Below, piece by piece: positions 43,020-52,664 of a stretch of DNA of 64,000 nucleotides; position 1 is the first letter of the stretch, and every line of letters starts with the position of its first letter. The translations under genes were made by a program, and so were the position numbers. Below the pieces are notes generated by a model that was not told the origin of the DNA, did no database searches, and saw only the letters and a list, made by a program, of their open reading frames with translations. The stretch is taken from contig NZ_JARXOW010000001.1 in assembly GCF_030182585.1 (NCBI RefSeq), positions 2,108,001-2,172,000 on the forward strand, given 5' to 3'. Source of the stretch: Pedobacter faecalis. GTDB lineage: Bacteria > Bacteroidota > Bacteroidia > Sphingobacteriales > Sphingobacteriaceae.

Positions 43020-44638
43020 AAATCCTGATACAGATTTCTAAATGTGCTTCTTAAACCAAAAGTAATGAGCTGCGTGTTCTGCGTACCGATAACATCGGTG
43101 CTTTCCCTTCTGTATACACCACCAAGTTCGAAGCGAAGATTATACTTTGGATTGAGCAGGTAGGAGGCTTTTACTTCAGCAAAGTACAGGTTGGTCTTTA
43201 AGCCCTGACCTACCCTGCTGCCGTAGTCCAGCGATCTGGTTTCATAGCTTTTAAAGATGTCCTGTCCGAAGTTTTGTCCCTCGCGATCTAATCCGTAACG
43301 TGCGTACATGAGCTGGCCCTGGAGATCAAATCGCCGATAACTGTAGTTCATGATACCCAGAACCTCTCTGAAATTGGCCCCCAGCGGGTGAGCCAATGGC
43401 TGATTGTATGCCGAGTAATTTGACAGCCGGTTAAAGTGCGCATAGGTATAAGGCCTCACGGTGTTGAATTCTGCCAGGTAGTTGAGATTTTCTACGTTGA
43501 ACAGATCTGAGCCCCTGAATCCGATCTGTGCGGCCCATTTATTGGCCCAATATCCTTTGTTGCTAAAGAATTCGCTGGCGGTGAATTCGTCGAACATGAA
43601 CTGTCCGTACACGGCGGTTTTGGGTGTGACTTCGTATTTGGCGTTGAAACCCAGACGCATTTTGTCGGGTGATGGTGCGTTTGCACCCTCTACAGCTCTG
43701 AGAAATACGAACGGGTGCGCATAATTAAAGTCGAAACCACGCTTTCCTTCCGGTTCAGCATCAGCCCAGGTCACTGCTTGAAAAAAACCAAATGAAAGCC
43801 TATTACTTATATTCCAGTCTAAATAATGAATCGCGGCCCATTTCCCGCGGTATCCAAGTCTCCTATCGTTTGTTAAAAGGGGAGCTCCTGGATCTAACAT
43901 GTAGCCCAGAATGGTTTGGTATTGAACATTGCTTAGTGTGGCCCGTACTCTCAGGAAGGAGTAGTTTGCCGCTACATCTGAAAGCAGTAGTGACCGGTAG
44001 CCGTCGCCAATAAAGTTCTTGTCGTATCCCAACGAAAGGCTTAAGTATTTATTAGGTGTGAAAGACAACAAGGCAGTCGCATATGACCAATCTTCAACTT
44101 CTCCCCAGAATTTCCCGGTCATCTCGCTAGGGACAACTTGGTTAGCATTGATAAAATCCTTCAGATAATTTGCAAAAACACCCTGATTTTCAAAAACATT
44201 AGAATAGAAGGAAAATTTACTGCCTACGGTCCCGCCTATTTGCACACCCCTGGTGTTTTTCCAGACCGTTTCGCTTTCGTTAAACTCTCGGCCGATTTGA
44301 AAGTCGGCCAGGAAATCTGCATAAAAAGTATAGTCTGTATCCCTTACCTGAATGAGGTGTTCTTCCGCAAGTTTCCTCCAAAGCCAGGAACGCTGGTTCA
44401 TGCTATCGGTACCCATTTTCATGAGCTGTTCATAGCGCGCTCTTAATAGTGGTTCGTCGGCATAGAAGCCCTTTATGGAACTATGCAATCGAGACTCCGT
44501 ATCGTAAACCTGTTTGTTGAGCTTTTGATAGAACTGAAAGTTATACGGGATGATCTGGTTAGGGGTAGCCGGTTCCTGCGCAAATGACGATAGGGCTTGC
44601 GACAGCAGAAAAGGGATAACAATAAGTATTCGCTTCAT
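43016..44638 (-). CDS. outer-membrane barrel protein, Wzi/RemB-like
   Basis: 540 residues with a signal peptide (1-20, ending SFA-Q). An N-terminal helical stretch with 'LRARYEQLMKMGTDSMNQRS' is followed by ~400 residues of amphipathic strands, and the protein ends in an aromatic C-terminus ('YQDF'), as outer-membrane barrels do. The overall look matches the Bacteroidetes capsule-assembly Wzi/RemB group. It ends the locus D gene series, 12 bp after the WbpM-like gene. It may tether or assemble the polymer at the surface. The stop overlaps the GH13 stop by 4 bp. Confidence 0.65.
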   Translation of the reverse strand: MKRILIVIPFLLSQALSSFAQEPATPNQIIPYNFQFYQKLNKQVYDTESRLHSSIKGFYADEPLLRARYEQLMKMGTDSMNQRSWLWRKLAEEHLIQVRDTDYTFYADFLADFQIGREFNESETVWKNTRGVQIGGTVGSKFSFYSNVFENQGVFANYLKDFINANQVVPSEMTGKFWGEVEDWSYATALLSFTPNKYLSLSLGYDKNFIGDGYRSLLLSDVAANYSFLRVRATLSNVQYQTILGYMLDPGAPLLTNDRRLGYRGKWAAIHYLDWNISNRLSFGFFQAVTWADAEPEGKRGFDFNYAHPFVFLRAVEGANAPSPDKMRLGFNAKYEVTPKTAVYGQFMFDEFTASEFFSNKGYWANKWAAQIGFRGSDLFNVENLNYLAEFNTVRPYTYAHFNRLSNYSAYNQPLAHPLGANFREVLGIMNYSYRRFDLQGQLMYARYGLDREGQNFGQDIFKSYETRSLDYGSRVGQGLKTNLYFAEVKASYLLNPKYNLRFELGGVYRRESTDVIGTQNTQLITFGLRSTFRNLYQDF

Positions 44639-44649
44639 TCGGTAATGGG

Positions 44650-46629
44650 CTAAGACTGTGCTTCTGACAGTTTATAGTCTAATTCTTCAAATTTGGAATT
44701 CTGGCTCTTGTACTCCTGTACAAGGCTTTTCATCTTGGACACTACTTTGTGGTCGTCGCCTGCTCTGGCCGACTCTATCAATGAGCCAATGGCTACTTGT
44801 ACATCCTTAAAGTCGTATTCGCGAACCCGCCCGATCATAATCTTTTCATGATGGGTAGGAAGGGTATTCTCATTGTCGTTGAGCAGTTCTTCGAACAGTT
44901 TTTCACCTGGCCTGAGTCCGGAGAATTCTATTTTAATATCTTCATGCGGCGTAAGCCCGGCCAAACGTACCATCTTTTCGGCCAGATCAATGATCTTAAC
45001 CGATTTACCCATATCAAACACAAAGATCTCACCACCTTTTCCCATACATCCGGCTTCGAGAACCAGGCGGCATGCTTCGGGTATCGTCATGAAATAACGG
45101 GTGATCTCAGGGTGTGTAACGGTAATTGGTCCGCCTTTTTCAATCTGCTGCTTGAAGCGCGGTATAACGGAGCCGTTAGAGCCCAAGACATTTCCAAACC
45201 TGGTGGTAATGAACTTAGTGATTGGCTTTACGTCCAGATCGTTGATGTAGCTCAGTCCGTTTGAAAAGATATACTGTTCGGAATTGAGGGAGTTATTGAG
45301 CGACTGCACATAGATCTCTGCAATACGTTTGGATGCACCCATAACGTTTGTTGGGTTGACCGCCTTATCCGTAGAGATCATCACAAATTTCTTCACCCCG
45401 TATTTAACAGACTTATCGGCTATGGTTTTCGTCCCGTAGACATTCACTTTGATGGCCTCGCAAGGGTTGTCTTCCATCATAGGCACATGCTTATATGCGG
45501 CAGCATGATATACGTAATGTGGCTTATACTCCGCAAAGAGTTTGTCCATGCGTTTTTCATCGCGCACATCGCCGATAAAGCAGTGGAAGTTTTGCCCTTT
45601 GTAGGTCTCCTGCAGTTCGAGATACAGCTCATGCAACGCAGATTCATTCTGGTCGTTCAGGATAACCAGCCCCACTTCAAAGTTCATCAGCTGTCGGACG
45701 ATCTCACTGCCTATAGAGCCGGCGGCACCGGTAATGAGAATACGTTGCTTCTTAAGTTGTTTCCCAATCCCGTCTATATCAATGTTAATTGACTTGCGAT
45801 TCAGGAGATCTTCAATATTGATGTTCTGGATTTGCGCTGTTTGCAATGTGCCATTAATCCATACGTCCGGAGGAGGAATGTTAAGTACTTTGATTCCTTG
45901 TGCCAGGCACAAGTCAACAATCTGATTTTTGCGTTCGATCGGGATTGTATATGAAGCAAAGATAATTTCGTCTAACTCGTGTTCAGCAATAAGATGGGTG
46001 AGATTTCTTGCACTTAATATCTTTACCCCATCAATGGATTTGCCTACCTTTCGCTCATCGTCATCAACGTAGGCAACAATATTCTTATTAACTTTATTAT
46101 CGTGATCAAAGGTTCGCTTGGTTGCTACCCCGGCTTCTCCTGCTCCGTAGATCATTACCCTCACCGTATCTAACTTGAGGTTTTTGATATACATGAAAAA
46201 GTACTTGACCAGAACCCTGTATGTGATAAGCAGCAAATAACAAAACAGGCCATTGATAACCAGCATACTGTTAGATATGTATGGCGCATGACCAAAAGCT
46301 ACTGCTGCCATGTTTACAAAGAAAAACAGTCCGTTGCTGATGATTATCGCGAAAAGAATTCTAATACTGTCCTGCGCACTGGTATAGCGGATAATACCGG
46401 TGTAGGTTTTTACGTTAAAAAATACAATGATATTTGCCAGTGTAGTGATCAGGACATTGCGACTGAACTCCGTGTAGTTGATATCGCTAAGATCAAAGTT
46501 GTGCCTGATTGCATAAGCCATCGTGAAACCCAGACAGCAAAAGATCAGGTCTAGTGACAATATGATCCAGCGGGGTACAATATTTAGTTGACTAAACAAG
46601 GGCTTTAATTTTTGTAAATATATAAACAA
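44650..46629 (-). CDS. wbpM: UDP-GlcNAc 4,6-dehydratase, WbpM/CapD-like
   Basis: 659 residues. Four N-terminal membrane helices (~20-145) precede a first Rossmann-like domain (~165-280) and a second SDR domain starting 'TGAAGSIGSEIV' (~302). The catalytic triad is of the WbpM type, with Ser/Asp-Lys in 'STDKAVNPTNVMGASKR' using Met-x3-Lys in place of Tyr-x3-Lys. It should make the 4-keto-6-deoxy sugar used for QuiNAc or FucNAc. No in-frame ATG precedes the domain, and the TTG at 46629 is the likely start. Confidence 0.9.
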   Translation of the reverse strand: MFIYLQKLKPLFSQLNIVPRWIILSLDLIFCCLGFTMAYAIRHNFDLSDINYTEFSRNVLITTLANIIVFFNVKTYTGIIRYTSAQDSIRILFAIIISNGLFFFVNMAAVAFGHAPYISNSMLVINGLFCYLLLITYRVLVKYFFMYIKNLKLDTVRVMIYGAGEAGVATKRTFDHDNKVNKNIVAYVDDDERKVGKSIDGVKILSARNLTHLIAEHELDEIIFASYTIPIERKNQIVDLCLAQGIKVLNIPPPDVWINGTLQTAQIQNINIEDLLNRKSINIDIDGIGKQLKKQRILITGAAGSIGSEIVRQLMNFEVGLVILNDQNESALHELYLELQETYKGQNFHCFIGDVRDEKRMDKLFAEYKPHYVYHAAAYKHVPMMEDNPCEAIKVNVYGTKTIADKSVKYGVKKFVMISTDKAVNPTNVMGASKRIAEIYVQSLNNSLNSEQYIFSNGLSYINDLDVKPITKFITTRFGNVLGSNGSVIPRFKQQIEKGGPITVTHPEITRYFMTIPEACRLVLEAGCMGKGGEIFVFDMGKSVKIIDLAEKMVRLAGLTPHEDIKIEFSGLRPGEKLFEELLNDNENTLPTHHEKIMIGRVREYDFKDVQVAIGSLIESARAGDDHKVVSKMKSLVQEYKSQNSKFEELDYKLSEAQS

Positions 46630-46746
46630 TTTTTGTGCTATTATGTAAACGCAGTTGAATAGCTATTCGCTACAACCTGATTTACAGCGCAAATCGTAGT
46701 TTCAAACGACCGCAACCAGTCTCTTCTTTAAAAAGTTATATGTATT

Positions 46747-47727
46747 TTAAACTTGAATTTTTGTCCGTTTTAGTAAACGATCCTTGCCTTCTATGTAGAG
46801 TCGCAAAAGTATGAAAAGCGCTGTAGTTAGCCCGGTAGCGAAAATCATAGTGGTGATGCTTTGCTCGGACAGCCTTATCAAAAAGAGATTAACAATAAGC
46901 TGTGTGATGGCATAGCCAGTCGCCACATATATATGCTTGCCTTTTGCTTCATTTACCAAGTACTGGTAAAAATGCGTACGATGCGCTTCGAAGATATTCT
47001 CCCTCCTTATCAGTCGGAAAACAATGGTTATCACTGCATCAAGCCCGTAAATAAGTAACAATAATATCCAGGCAGGATTCTCGGTTTTAATAACCAACTG
47101 GCCTATATGAAAGAGCAAAATAAAGGCGATACTCACGCTGCCCACGTCGCCCGCAAAACACCGGGCATTAAACCTGAAGTTAAAGTAGTTAAACACCAGA
47201 AGCGCTAATGCGGTAAACATGAGCATACCGGAAGAAGTGTACTCTACAACACTAGTATTAATATAGTAAAGCGTAACAGTCGTGACCAGGCTATAGGCCC
47301 CGGTGATCCCATTGATCCCATCCATGAAGTTATAGGCATTTATCGTCCCGATCACAAAAACCAATGCAGCGGCGGTCCAGTACCATGGCATATCAAACAG
47401 TTGCCACTCCACAAACATGAGCACAACTGATATGAGGTGCACTGCAAGTCTGACTTTGTTGCTCAGTGTGAGTATATCATCTAGAAAACTGATCGTGGTA
47501 ATGAGAAAAAGTCCCAACATAAAATACGGATAAGGAAATCCATACAGAACGAAAAACAGTTGGGCAGCGATTGTGAAGATTATACCGCCTCCTCTGATGG
47601 TAACTTTATTGTGTGAGCTGCGATGGTTGGGTTTATCAATGATGTTAAACCGGTCGGCAATGCGAAAGTATAAAAGCTCAATTAAAAAGAGGAAGATCAG
47701 AATTGTTATACCTTGAAGTATGTCCAT
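46747..47727 (-). CDS. undecaprenyl-phosphate sugar-1-phosphate transferase (WecA/WbpL-like)
   Basis: 326 residues from the ATG at 47727; an in-frame TTG at 47757 is less likely. About ten membrane helices are predicted. The MraY/WecA signature sites are present: 'ADRFNIIDKPNHRSSH' (~22-37), 'ISFLDDILTLSNKVR' with the Asp pair (~78-92), and 'NAYNFMDGINGI' (~132-143). It loads the first sugar phosphate onto undecaprenyl phosphate. It sits beside WbpM- and WbpV-like genes, the same trio that initiates Pseudomonas O-antigen, so FucNAc or QuiNAc is the probable first sugar. Confidence 0.88.
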   Translation of the reverse strand: MDILQGITILIFLFLIELLYFRIADRFNIIDKPNHRSSHNKVTIRGGGIIFTIAAQLFFVLYGFPYPYFMLGLFLITTISFLDDILTLSNKVRLAVHLISVVLMFVEWQLFDMPWYWTAAALVFVIGTINAYNFMDGINGITGAYSLVTTVTLYYINTSVVEYTSSGMLMFTALALLVFNYFNFRFNARCFAGDVGSVSIAFILLFHIGQLVIKTENPAWILLLLIYGLDAVITIVFRLIRRENIFEAHRTHFYQYLVNEAKGKHIYVATGYAITQLIVNLFLIRLSEQSITTMIFATGLTTALFILLRLYIEGKDRLLKRTKIQV

Positions 47728-47763
47728 AATTGAAAGAGTTCCCGCGAAGATAGTCAAGGTATC

Positions 47764-48681
47764 CTATAAAGAACAACTACTAAAGGACTTTGCTGTCCTT
47801 AACAGACCCTCTCTGGCGGTGACTGGTAACTCTTTACCAATCGCACGCTTTATCTTCTCGTTACTCACAATATAACTTTCAGTTAACTTCGCCAAACGCT
47901 CAGTGGTTAAGGGCAGTTTTAAAACATCCCCAATCATGGCTAGGCCCTGGATTAACTTGGGAGAGATGTGCAATAGTCTGGATCTTTTTGCAGTTGCTTC
48001 TCCCAAGATTTCAATAACTTCGACCGTGGAGAGAGGTGAATCGTCAGCAATATTATAAATACCTGATGGAATGTCACCGCGATCGATCAGTTCTTGAATA
48101 ATGAAACAGAAATTTTCAATGCTAAGGAATGAACGTTGATTATTGTACGCCGCCAATGGATAAGGTATTCCTCTTTTTACAACCTGGTACAACTGAGTAA
48201 GGTTGCCTTTATTCCCTGGCCCGTGAATCATGCAGGGACGAAGAATAAAAAATTGCTTATCAGAAGGTAAAGAGCATGATTGAATATATTGCTCGGCAAG
48301 TAACTTGGATTTTCCATACGGAGTTTTGGGATTGGGTAGATCTGTTTCTGACAGCACTGAATCTGGAGCATCAGAAACAGCCTTTACCGAGCTGACAAAG
48401 ATGAATTTACGTGCGTTTGAATTAAGGAAAGAGTCAAAAAGCATTTTTGTCAATTCATAATTTACTTGCTCATATTCTTCCGCATCGGACGTATCTTTGA
48501 GATCGTGGGCCTTTCCCGCCAGGTGAACAATCGTTTCACAGTCTTCACCAAAAACAAATGGGCTTTCATAAAGCTGTTGTCGCCCAATCGTATACGTCTC
48601 GTACTTAATACTTTGATTAAGAAACCTTTTTAGGTTCGTGCCAACAAAACCATTTGCACCAGTAAGATGTACCGTCACCAT
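47764..48681 (-). CDS. NAD-dependent sugar epimerase/reductase, WbpV-like
   Basis: 305 residues of the extended SDR family. It has 'GANGFVGTNLKR' at ~8-19, 'FVSSVKAVSD' (~95) and the catalytic 'YGKSK' (~133). Position next to the WecA-like and WbpM-like genes, and length, match WbpV/WbpK enzymes that reduce the 4-keto intermediate to UDP-FucNAc or UDP-QuiNAc. Which epimer is formed cannot be read from the sequence. The gene is 10 bp after the WecG-like gene. Confidence 0.78.
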   Translation of the reverse strand: MVTVHLTGANGFVGTNLKRFLNQSIKYETYTIGRQQLYESPFVFGEDCETIVHLAGKAHDLKDTSDAEEYEQVNYELTKMLFDSFLNSNARKFIFVSSVKAVSDAPDSVLSETDLPNPKTPYGKSKLLAEQYIQSCSLPSDKQFFILRPCMIHGPGNKGNLTQLYQVVKRGIPYPLAAYNNQRSFLSIENFCFIIQELIDRGDIPSGIYNIADDSPLSTVEVIEILGEATAKRSRLLHISPKLIQGLAMIGDVLKLPLTTERLAKLTESYIVSNEKIKRAIGKELPVTAREGLLRTAKSFSSCSL

Positions 48682-48691
48682 ATATAATTCA

Positions 48692-49444
48692 CTATAAGTA
48701 GTTGTCCCTCCTGTATTTGCGCCACTCGTGAAAATAAAGTTTTGGAAGAATACCTAAATATGGCAATACCCTACGGATCTGCTTTGAAGGTTCACTAAAG
48801 ATACGGCTTACCCAAATAAATTTCAACCCTCCGATTCCTACAACTGGCAACGCTATCTTTCCTAGATAAAAATTAAAAGCGGCGCCAATCCCAAACATTA
48901 CACCTTTCTTTAAGAAAGGTAAAAGACGAGCCATAAAAAGTTCCTGCTTTGGAGCACCCAAAGAAACCCAAATGATATCAGGATTCAGTTCGTTAATAGC
49001 ATTGGCGATACCTTGGTAAGCAAACTCCTCGACACTGCTAAAGGGTAAAGGCATCACATGGATGTGACTGTTGCCTAACGATTGCTCACTAAGCTTGTCT
49101 TTGATCGCTGTACCGACATCTTTATTGCAACCAAGCAAGAGTTGCCGATATGGTTTTTTAATGTAGTGGGCGAATAAGTCAGGGCCATTTAAAGCCCGGA
49201 ACGGCTTTTTATGTATCATCCCCGCTAACGTCGCAATTGAACTTCCATCGCATGTATTAGTTAACGACTTATTTAGAACTTCACGAAAATGGAGATCCTT
49301 TTGAGCAATCGTGAGAACGTTAGCGTCGACAACGCAGACATAACCCTTTCGATGTCCATCGATACTCCTTTCGATTTTCTGCCGGAGTAACTGATGATCG
49401 AATTCTAAACATACATTGAAAAATTGCTGCATACAGTGGTCCAT
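48692..49444 (-). CDS. WecG/TagA/CpsF-family (GT26) glycosyltransferase
   Basis: 250 residues. The ATG at 49444 is chosen because it lies 1 bp after the upstream stop; a longer frame to 49588 would run inside that gene. Family motifs are 'YVCVVDANVLTIAQKD' (~30-45), 'NTCDGSSIATLAG' (~58-70), 'LNGPDLFAHYI' and 'PDIIWVSLGAPKQELFMA' (~153-170). WecG transfers ManNAcA and TagA ManNAc to the lipid-linked first sugar. In this locus that suggests it adds the ManNAc3NAc-type sugar as the second residue. Confidence 0.85.
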   Translation of the reverse strand: MDHCMQQFFNVCLEFDHQLLRQKIERSIDGHRKGYVCVVDANVLTIAQKDLHFREVLNKSLTNTCDGSSIATLAGMIHKKPFRALNGPDLFAHYIKKPYRQLLLGCNKDVGTAIKDKLSEQSLGNSHIHVMPLPFSSVEEFAYQGIANAINELNPDIIWVSLGAPKQELFMARLLPFLKKGVMFGIGAAFNFYLGKIALPVVGIGGLKFIWVSRIFSEPSKQIRRVLPYLGILPKLYFHEWRKYRRDNYL

Positions 49445-49445
49445 A

Positions 49446-50441
49446 TCACTTATTCTTCCAGTAATTGAGCATAGGGCTATTGGCAGTTCTAGCCCAGGTA
49501 ATCGTTTCGTGAACATTCTTCTGCTGGTCCGGGTGCGAAAGTCCGAAAGAGCTAATAGTTTTATCCATTGGTGTAAGATAACCATCAATCATATTTTTAA
49601 ATCTCAATGAATGGAGCGGAAAAGGGATTCCCATTTTTTTTAAGATATCACCAGCATAAGATAAGAGCCTTAAAAAAGACAAAGGAAATGACTTAACCTC
49701 GCCTCCCTTTAACTCCCTTGAAAAACTATTAAGCCACGAAAGTGAGCTCATAGGATAGTCACCAACATAATAGACCTGACGATGTGTTATGTCTTCTGGC
49801 GCTGTCAAAATCCCCATGATCTGATGAGCGACATTCTTAACATATGCATATGATTTCACAGGATTAACTTTGCCGGGATGAAAATAGAGACCCCGGTCAA
49901 TAACTTTAAGCAACTCATTTGGATACCGCATATTCCACGGCCCCCATACATTGGTCGGACGGATAATGGTCCACCTGCATTTCATTTGAGATTTACGGGT
50001 CAATTCCTCAGTAATCTTTTTACTAATGCCGTAAGCTGTATGTGGTTTAAAGTCCTCGTCGTTATCGGGGAGGGGTTTGCTATTAGATTTGTAAACATAC
50101 TGTGTAGAAGTAATAACCGTATGTTTAACCGATTGTGTACGCTCTATTGCATACAATACGTTTGCAGTACCATTTGTATTTTCGAAATAGTCTTCAAGAT
50201 TTTCACTTGCTGTATCTGTCTTGGCAGCGAGGTGAACCACATGTGTAGGTTCATATTGCTGAAACACCTTTAATAGTTCATCCCTGGACATGATGTTGCA
50301 TTCTGCCCAATATTTGTCTTGTTCAGAATTCAAAGGTCTGGCCTTATCTATGTTTAAAATATCTTTTAGACCTTTTGATTCAAGCAATTCAATAAAATTG
50401 GTTCCTATGAACCCTGATCCACCTGTAATTAATATTTTCAT
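49446..50441 (-). CDS. NAD-dependent epimerase/dehydratase (SDR)
   Basis: 331 residues. The NAD site 'TGGSGFIGTNFIELLESKG' is at ~6-24, 'VITSTQYVYK' near 114 and the catalytic 'YGISKK' near 138. It is an extended SDR acting on a nucleotide sugar, but the specific reaction (epimerase, reductase or dehydratase) is not clear from sequence. It is 3 bp after the GT4 gene at 50445 and directly before the WecG-like gene. Confidence 0.75.
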   Translation of the reverse strand: MKILITGGSGFIGTNFIELLESKGLKDILNIDKARPLNSEQDKYWAECNIMSRDELLKVFQQYEPTHVVHLAAKTDTASENLEDYFENTNGTANVLYAIERTQSVKHTVITSTQYVYKSNSKPLPDNDEDFKPHTAYGISKKITEELTRKSQMKCRWTIIRPTNVWGPWNMRYPNELLKVIDRGLYFHPGKVNPVKSYAYVKNVAHQIMGILTAPEDITHRQVYYVGDYPMSSLSWLNSFSRELKGGEVKSFPLSFLRLLSYAGDILKKMGIPFPLHSLRFKNMIDGYLTPMDKTISSFGLSHPDQQKNVHETITWARTANSPMLNYWKNK

Positions 50442-50444
50442 AAC

Positions 50445-51566
50445 CTATAATTCACTAAAGACATCGTCCATGTTCTTGATAAAAGACTGTATAGAATATT
50501 TACTTAAGTAATGGCTCCTGCCATTCATACCCATTGTCAGTCTTAGTTCTTCATTGTCGAGCAGCAACTGTATCTTGCTTGCGAGATCTTCACTGTCCTT
50601 TGGATTAACCAGTAACGCGTCTTCATTCTCGCCCACGACAAAAGGAATGCCGTTCCAGCGACTGGCAACTATGGGCACTTTGAATTGCATAGCTTCAACC
50701 AACACTACTCCAAATGTCTCTGACGGAACATATGTCGGAAATACAAAAACATCTGTATTTCGAAGTATTTCCCATTTATCCCTTCCGGTTTTCGTTCCTA
50801 AAAACTCAACATAATCACTCAAATTATGCTTTATAACAAGCTCAGAAATGTATTTTGAGAATGATGAGTCGATAAAAATTCCTACAAGCCGTAAACAGAA
50901 CTTGTATCGCTTATCCTTTAGGATCCGGGCAGCTTCTATAAGCTCTACCATTCCCCGTTCGGCATACATAGCTCCAATGTAAAGTAGGTTGTAGGGTTGG
51001 TCAACCCGAGTCGGAGAATCGTTACTCTGACGATTATAAAGGAACTTGTCCTCAATACCGTTTGGAACAACAAAAAGCTTTTTCGCACGTAAAACCGTCT
51101 CGTCGCCGTGACTATATTCCGTGAGGGTAATAAGAATATCGGGATTAAAAAAAGCCACTCTATAAAGAAATTTACCCACTGGATGTAATTTTTGGTACAA
51201 TCTTGAGGTGCCACCAGCATGTGTATGTATGATTGTTTTCTTAAACAAGAACCGTATTGGGGCAAGTAATATTACATCCCGCCACATTCCCAATTTGTTT
51301 GGCCCAGCAGGGCCGTAGTATAATATATCTGCTCCTTGTGTGAAACGGTAAATAGCAGTAAGCAAAATTGCCTTAAACAAGCCCCAGAATTTGTAGAGCC
51401 TGAAACTTCCCATGTCGTTGAAATCTTTTGAAAACTCTAATCTCACATGAACTAGTTCGGCGTTCCTATATTTTCCATCTAACAACGCCTGGAGCATTAG
51501 TGCCTGACCTCCGTAAGGCGGGGGAGTTTGACCAAGTACCAGTATTTTATGTTTTTTGGTTTTCAT
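50445..51566 (-). CDS. GT4-family glycosyltransferase
   Basis: 373 residues. 'GQTPPPYGGQALMLQALLDG' (~13-32) is the acceptor-side loop. The donor domain starts 'LLYIGAMYAERGMVELIEAA' (~195) and contains 'ETFGVVLVEAMQFKVPIVAS' (~290), a good E-x7-E match. It adds one sugar of the repeat unit. It lies between the SDR gene (3 bp) and the polymerase gene (7 bp). Confidence 0.85.
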   Translation of the reverse strand: MKTKKHKILVLGQTPPPYGGQALMLQALLDGKYRNAELVHVRLEFSKDFNDMGSFRLYKFWGLFKAILLTAIYRFTQGADILYYGPAGPNKLGMWRDVILLAPIRFLFKKTIIHTHAGGTSRLYQKLHPVGKFLYRVAFFNPDILITLTEYSHGDETVLRAKKLFVVPNGIEDKFLYNRQSNDSPTRVDQPYNLLYIGAMYAERGMVELIEAARILKDKRYKFCLRLVGIFIDSSFSKYISELVIKHNLSDYVEFLGTKTGRDKWEILRNTDVFVFPTYVPSETFGVVLVEAMQFKVPIVASRWNGIPFVVGENEDALLVNPKDSEDLASKIQLLLDNEELRLTMGMNGRSHYLSKYSIQSFIKNMDDVFSEL

Positions 51567-51573
51567 GGTGAGA

Positions 51574-52662
51574 CTAGTTTAATGACAATCGCTCTGCTTT
51601 GTCGCGGCTTAATACGTCCAGCCGTTCCTCTGATATGCTAGAGTATATTGCGAAGAAAAAAAGAAACATAAGGTAATAACTAAATATCATATCTGCATAA
51701 AAACCATATCCCAGGAAGACTGAAAAAAAATAAAAGTTCTTTTTATCAATCCGTTCTTTCAAAAAAAACACTAAAAATATAATGCACCCGAAGAGCCCGA
51801 AATGTGCAACGAGCATAAAATATATGTTATCAAATGTACTAACAAGCCCCATGTCCTCTATGTTTAGTCCGGTAAATAGATAACTAAAGGAACTATCATT
51901 AAGGACTTTGGATAGTAACTCTACTCGGCCGTTGAAGGTTCCGTATGCAAGCATCCGAGATTCTGTATCGACTGAACCAAATACTAAGGGAAAAACGAAG
52001 ATCAATAACAGAAAGATTAGTAATGAACTTAAGAACGATAAAAACAAATAAAGTCTGCTATACCTTCCTATAATAAAAGAAAAAAAATAAGCTATCAGTA
52101 CAGCTACAAACACACCCCTTGAACCTGCAACGTATAGCATAAAAAACGAGAACAGCAGCCATATCCACTTTTTCTGCGTGGTGAAATAAAATACATACAA
52201 TGCAATGAACATTGTAAATTCAGGCATACTAGCAAAAGTCGAAAACGGCCGGATATCATCCGTAATAAATTCCCTTTCATCTGCGAAACTCAGTCCTGAT
52301 TGGATCCAATTGACTTCTATAGAGGTATACCCAAAAAATTTTTGATATAAGCCGTACATAGATACCAATAAGAAAAATACAATGGTGCTCTGCATCAGTT
52401 CATCGAAGTTTGTCCTCCGGAACATCGGGATACTGATTAGCAATAGAAAATACACAATAAACTTGCCGTACGAAACAGCGTTTCCTGAAACTATCAGAAA
52501 TATTGAAAAGAATAGTACAAACCAAAGTGAATTTTTAGATAACCTTGGGGTTAGTACAGTGAGTAATGGTACTACGACTATAGCGTTGTAAATCGTCGCA
52601 TTAAAAGCAAAAAATCTCTTTATGAAGGAAAACAGATTTACAAGAATAAATCGAAAAAGCAT
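51574..52662 (-). CDS. wzy: Wzy-like polysaccharide polymerase
   Basis: 362 residues, very hydrophobic throughout, with about ten membrane helices and a central loop (~115-145, 'NWIQSGLSFADEREFITDD'). This is typical of highly variable Wzy proteins. There is no sequence signature beyond topology; the call rests on topology plus the flippase and glycosyltransferases in the same operon. It starts 2 bp after the acyltransferase stop. Confidence 0.7.
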   Translation of the reverse strand: MLFRFILVNLFSFIKRFFAFNATIYNAIVVVPLLTVLTPRLSKNSLWFVLFFSIFLIVSGNAVSYGKFIVYFLLLISIPMFRRTNFDELMQSTIVFFLLVSMYGLYQKFFGYTSIEVNWIQSGLSFADEREFITDDIRPFSTFASMPEFTMFIALYVFYFTTQKKWIWLLFSFFMLYVAGSRGVFVAVLIAYFFSFIIGRYSRLYLFLSFLSSLLIFLLLIFVFPLVFGSVDTESRMLAYGTFNGRVELLSKVLNDSSFSYLFTGLNIEDMGLVSTFDNIYFMLVAHFGLFGCIIFLVFFLKERIDKKNFYFFSVFLGYGFYADMIFSYYLMFLFFFAIYSSISEERLDVLSRDKAERLSLN

Positions 52663-52664
52663 AG

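Noticed and set aside
48692..49588. 298-residue version of the WecG-like protein
   Set aside because: The extra 48 codons lie inside the upstream SDR gene and lack family similarity; the ATG at 49444 fits operon spacing.
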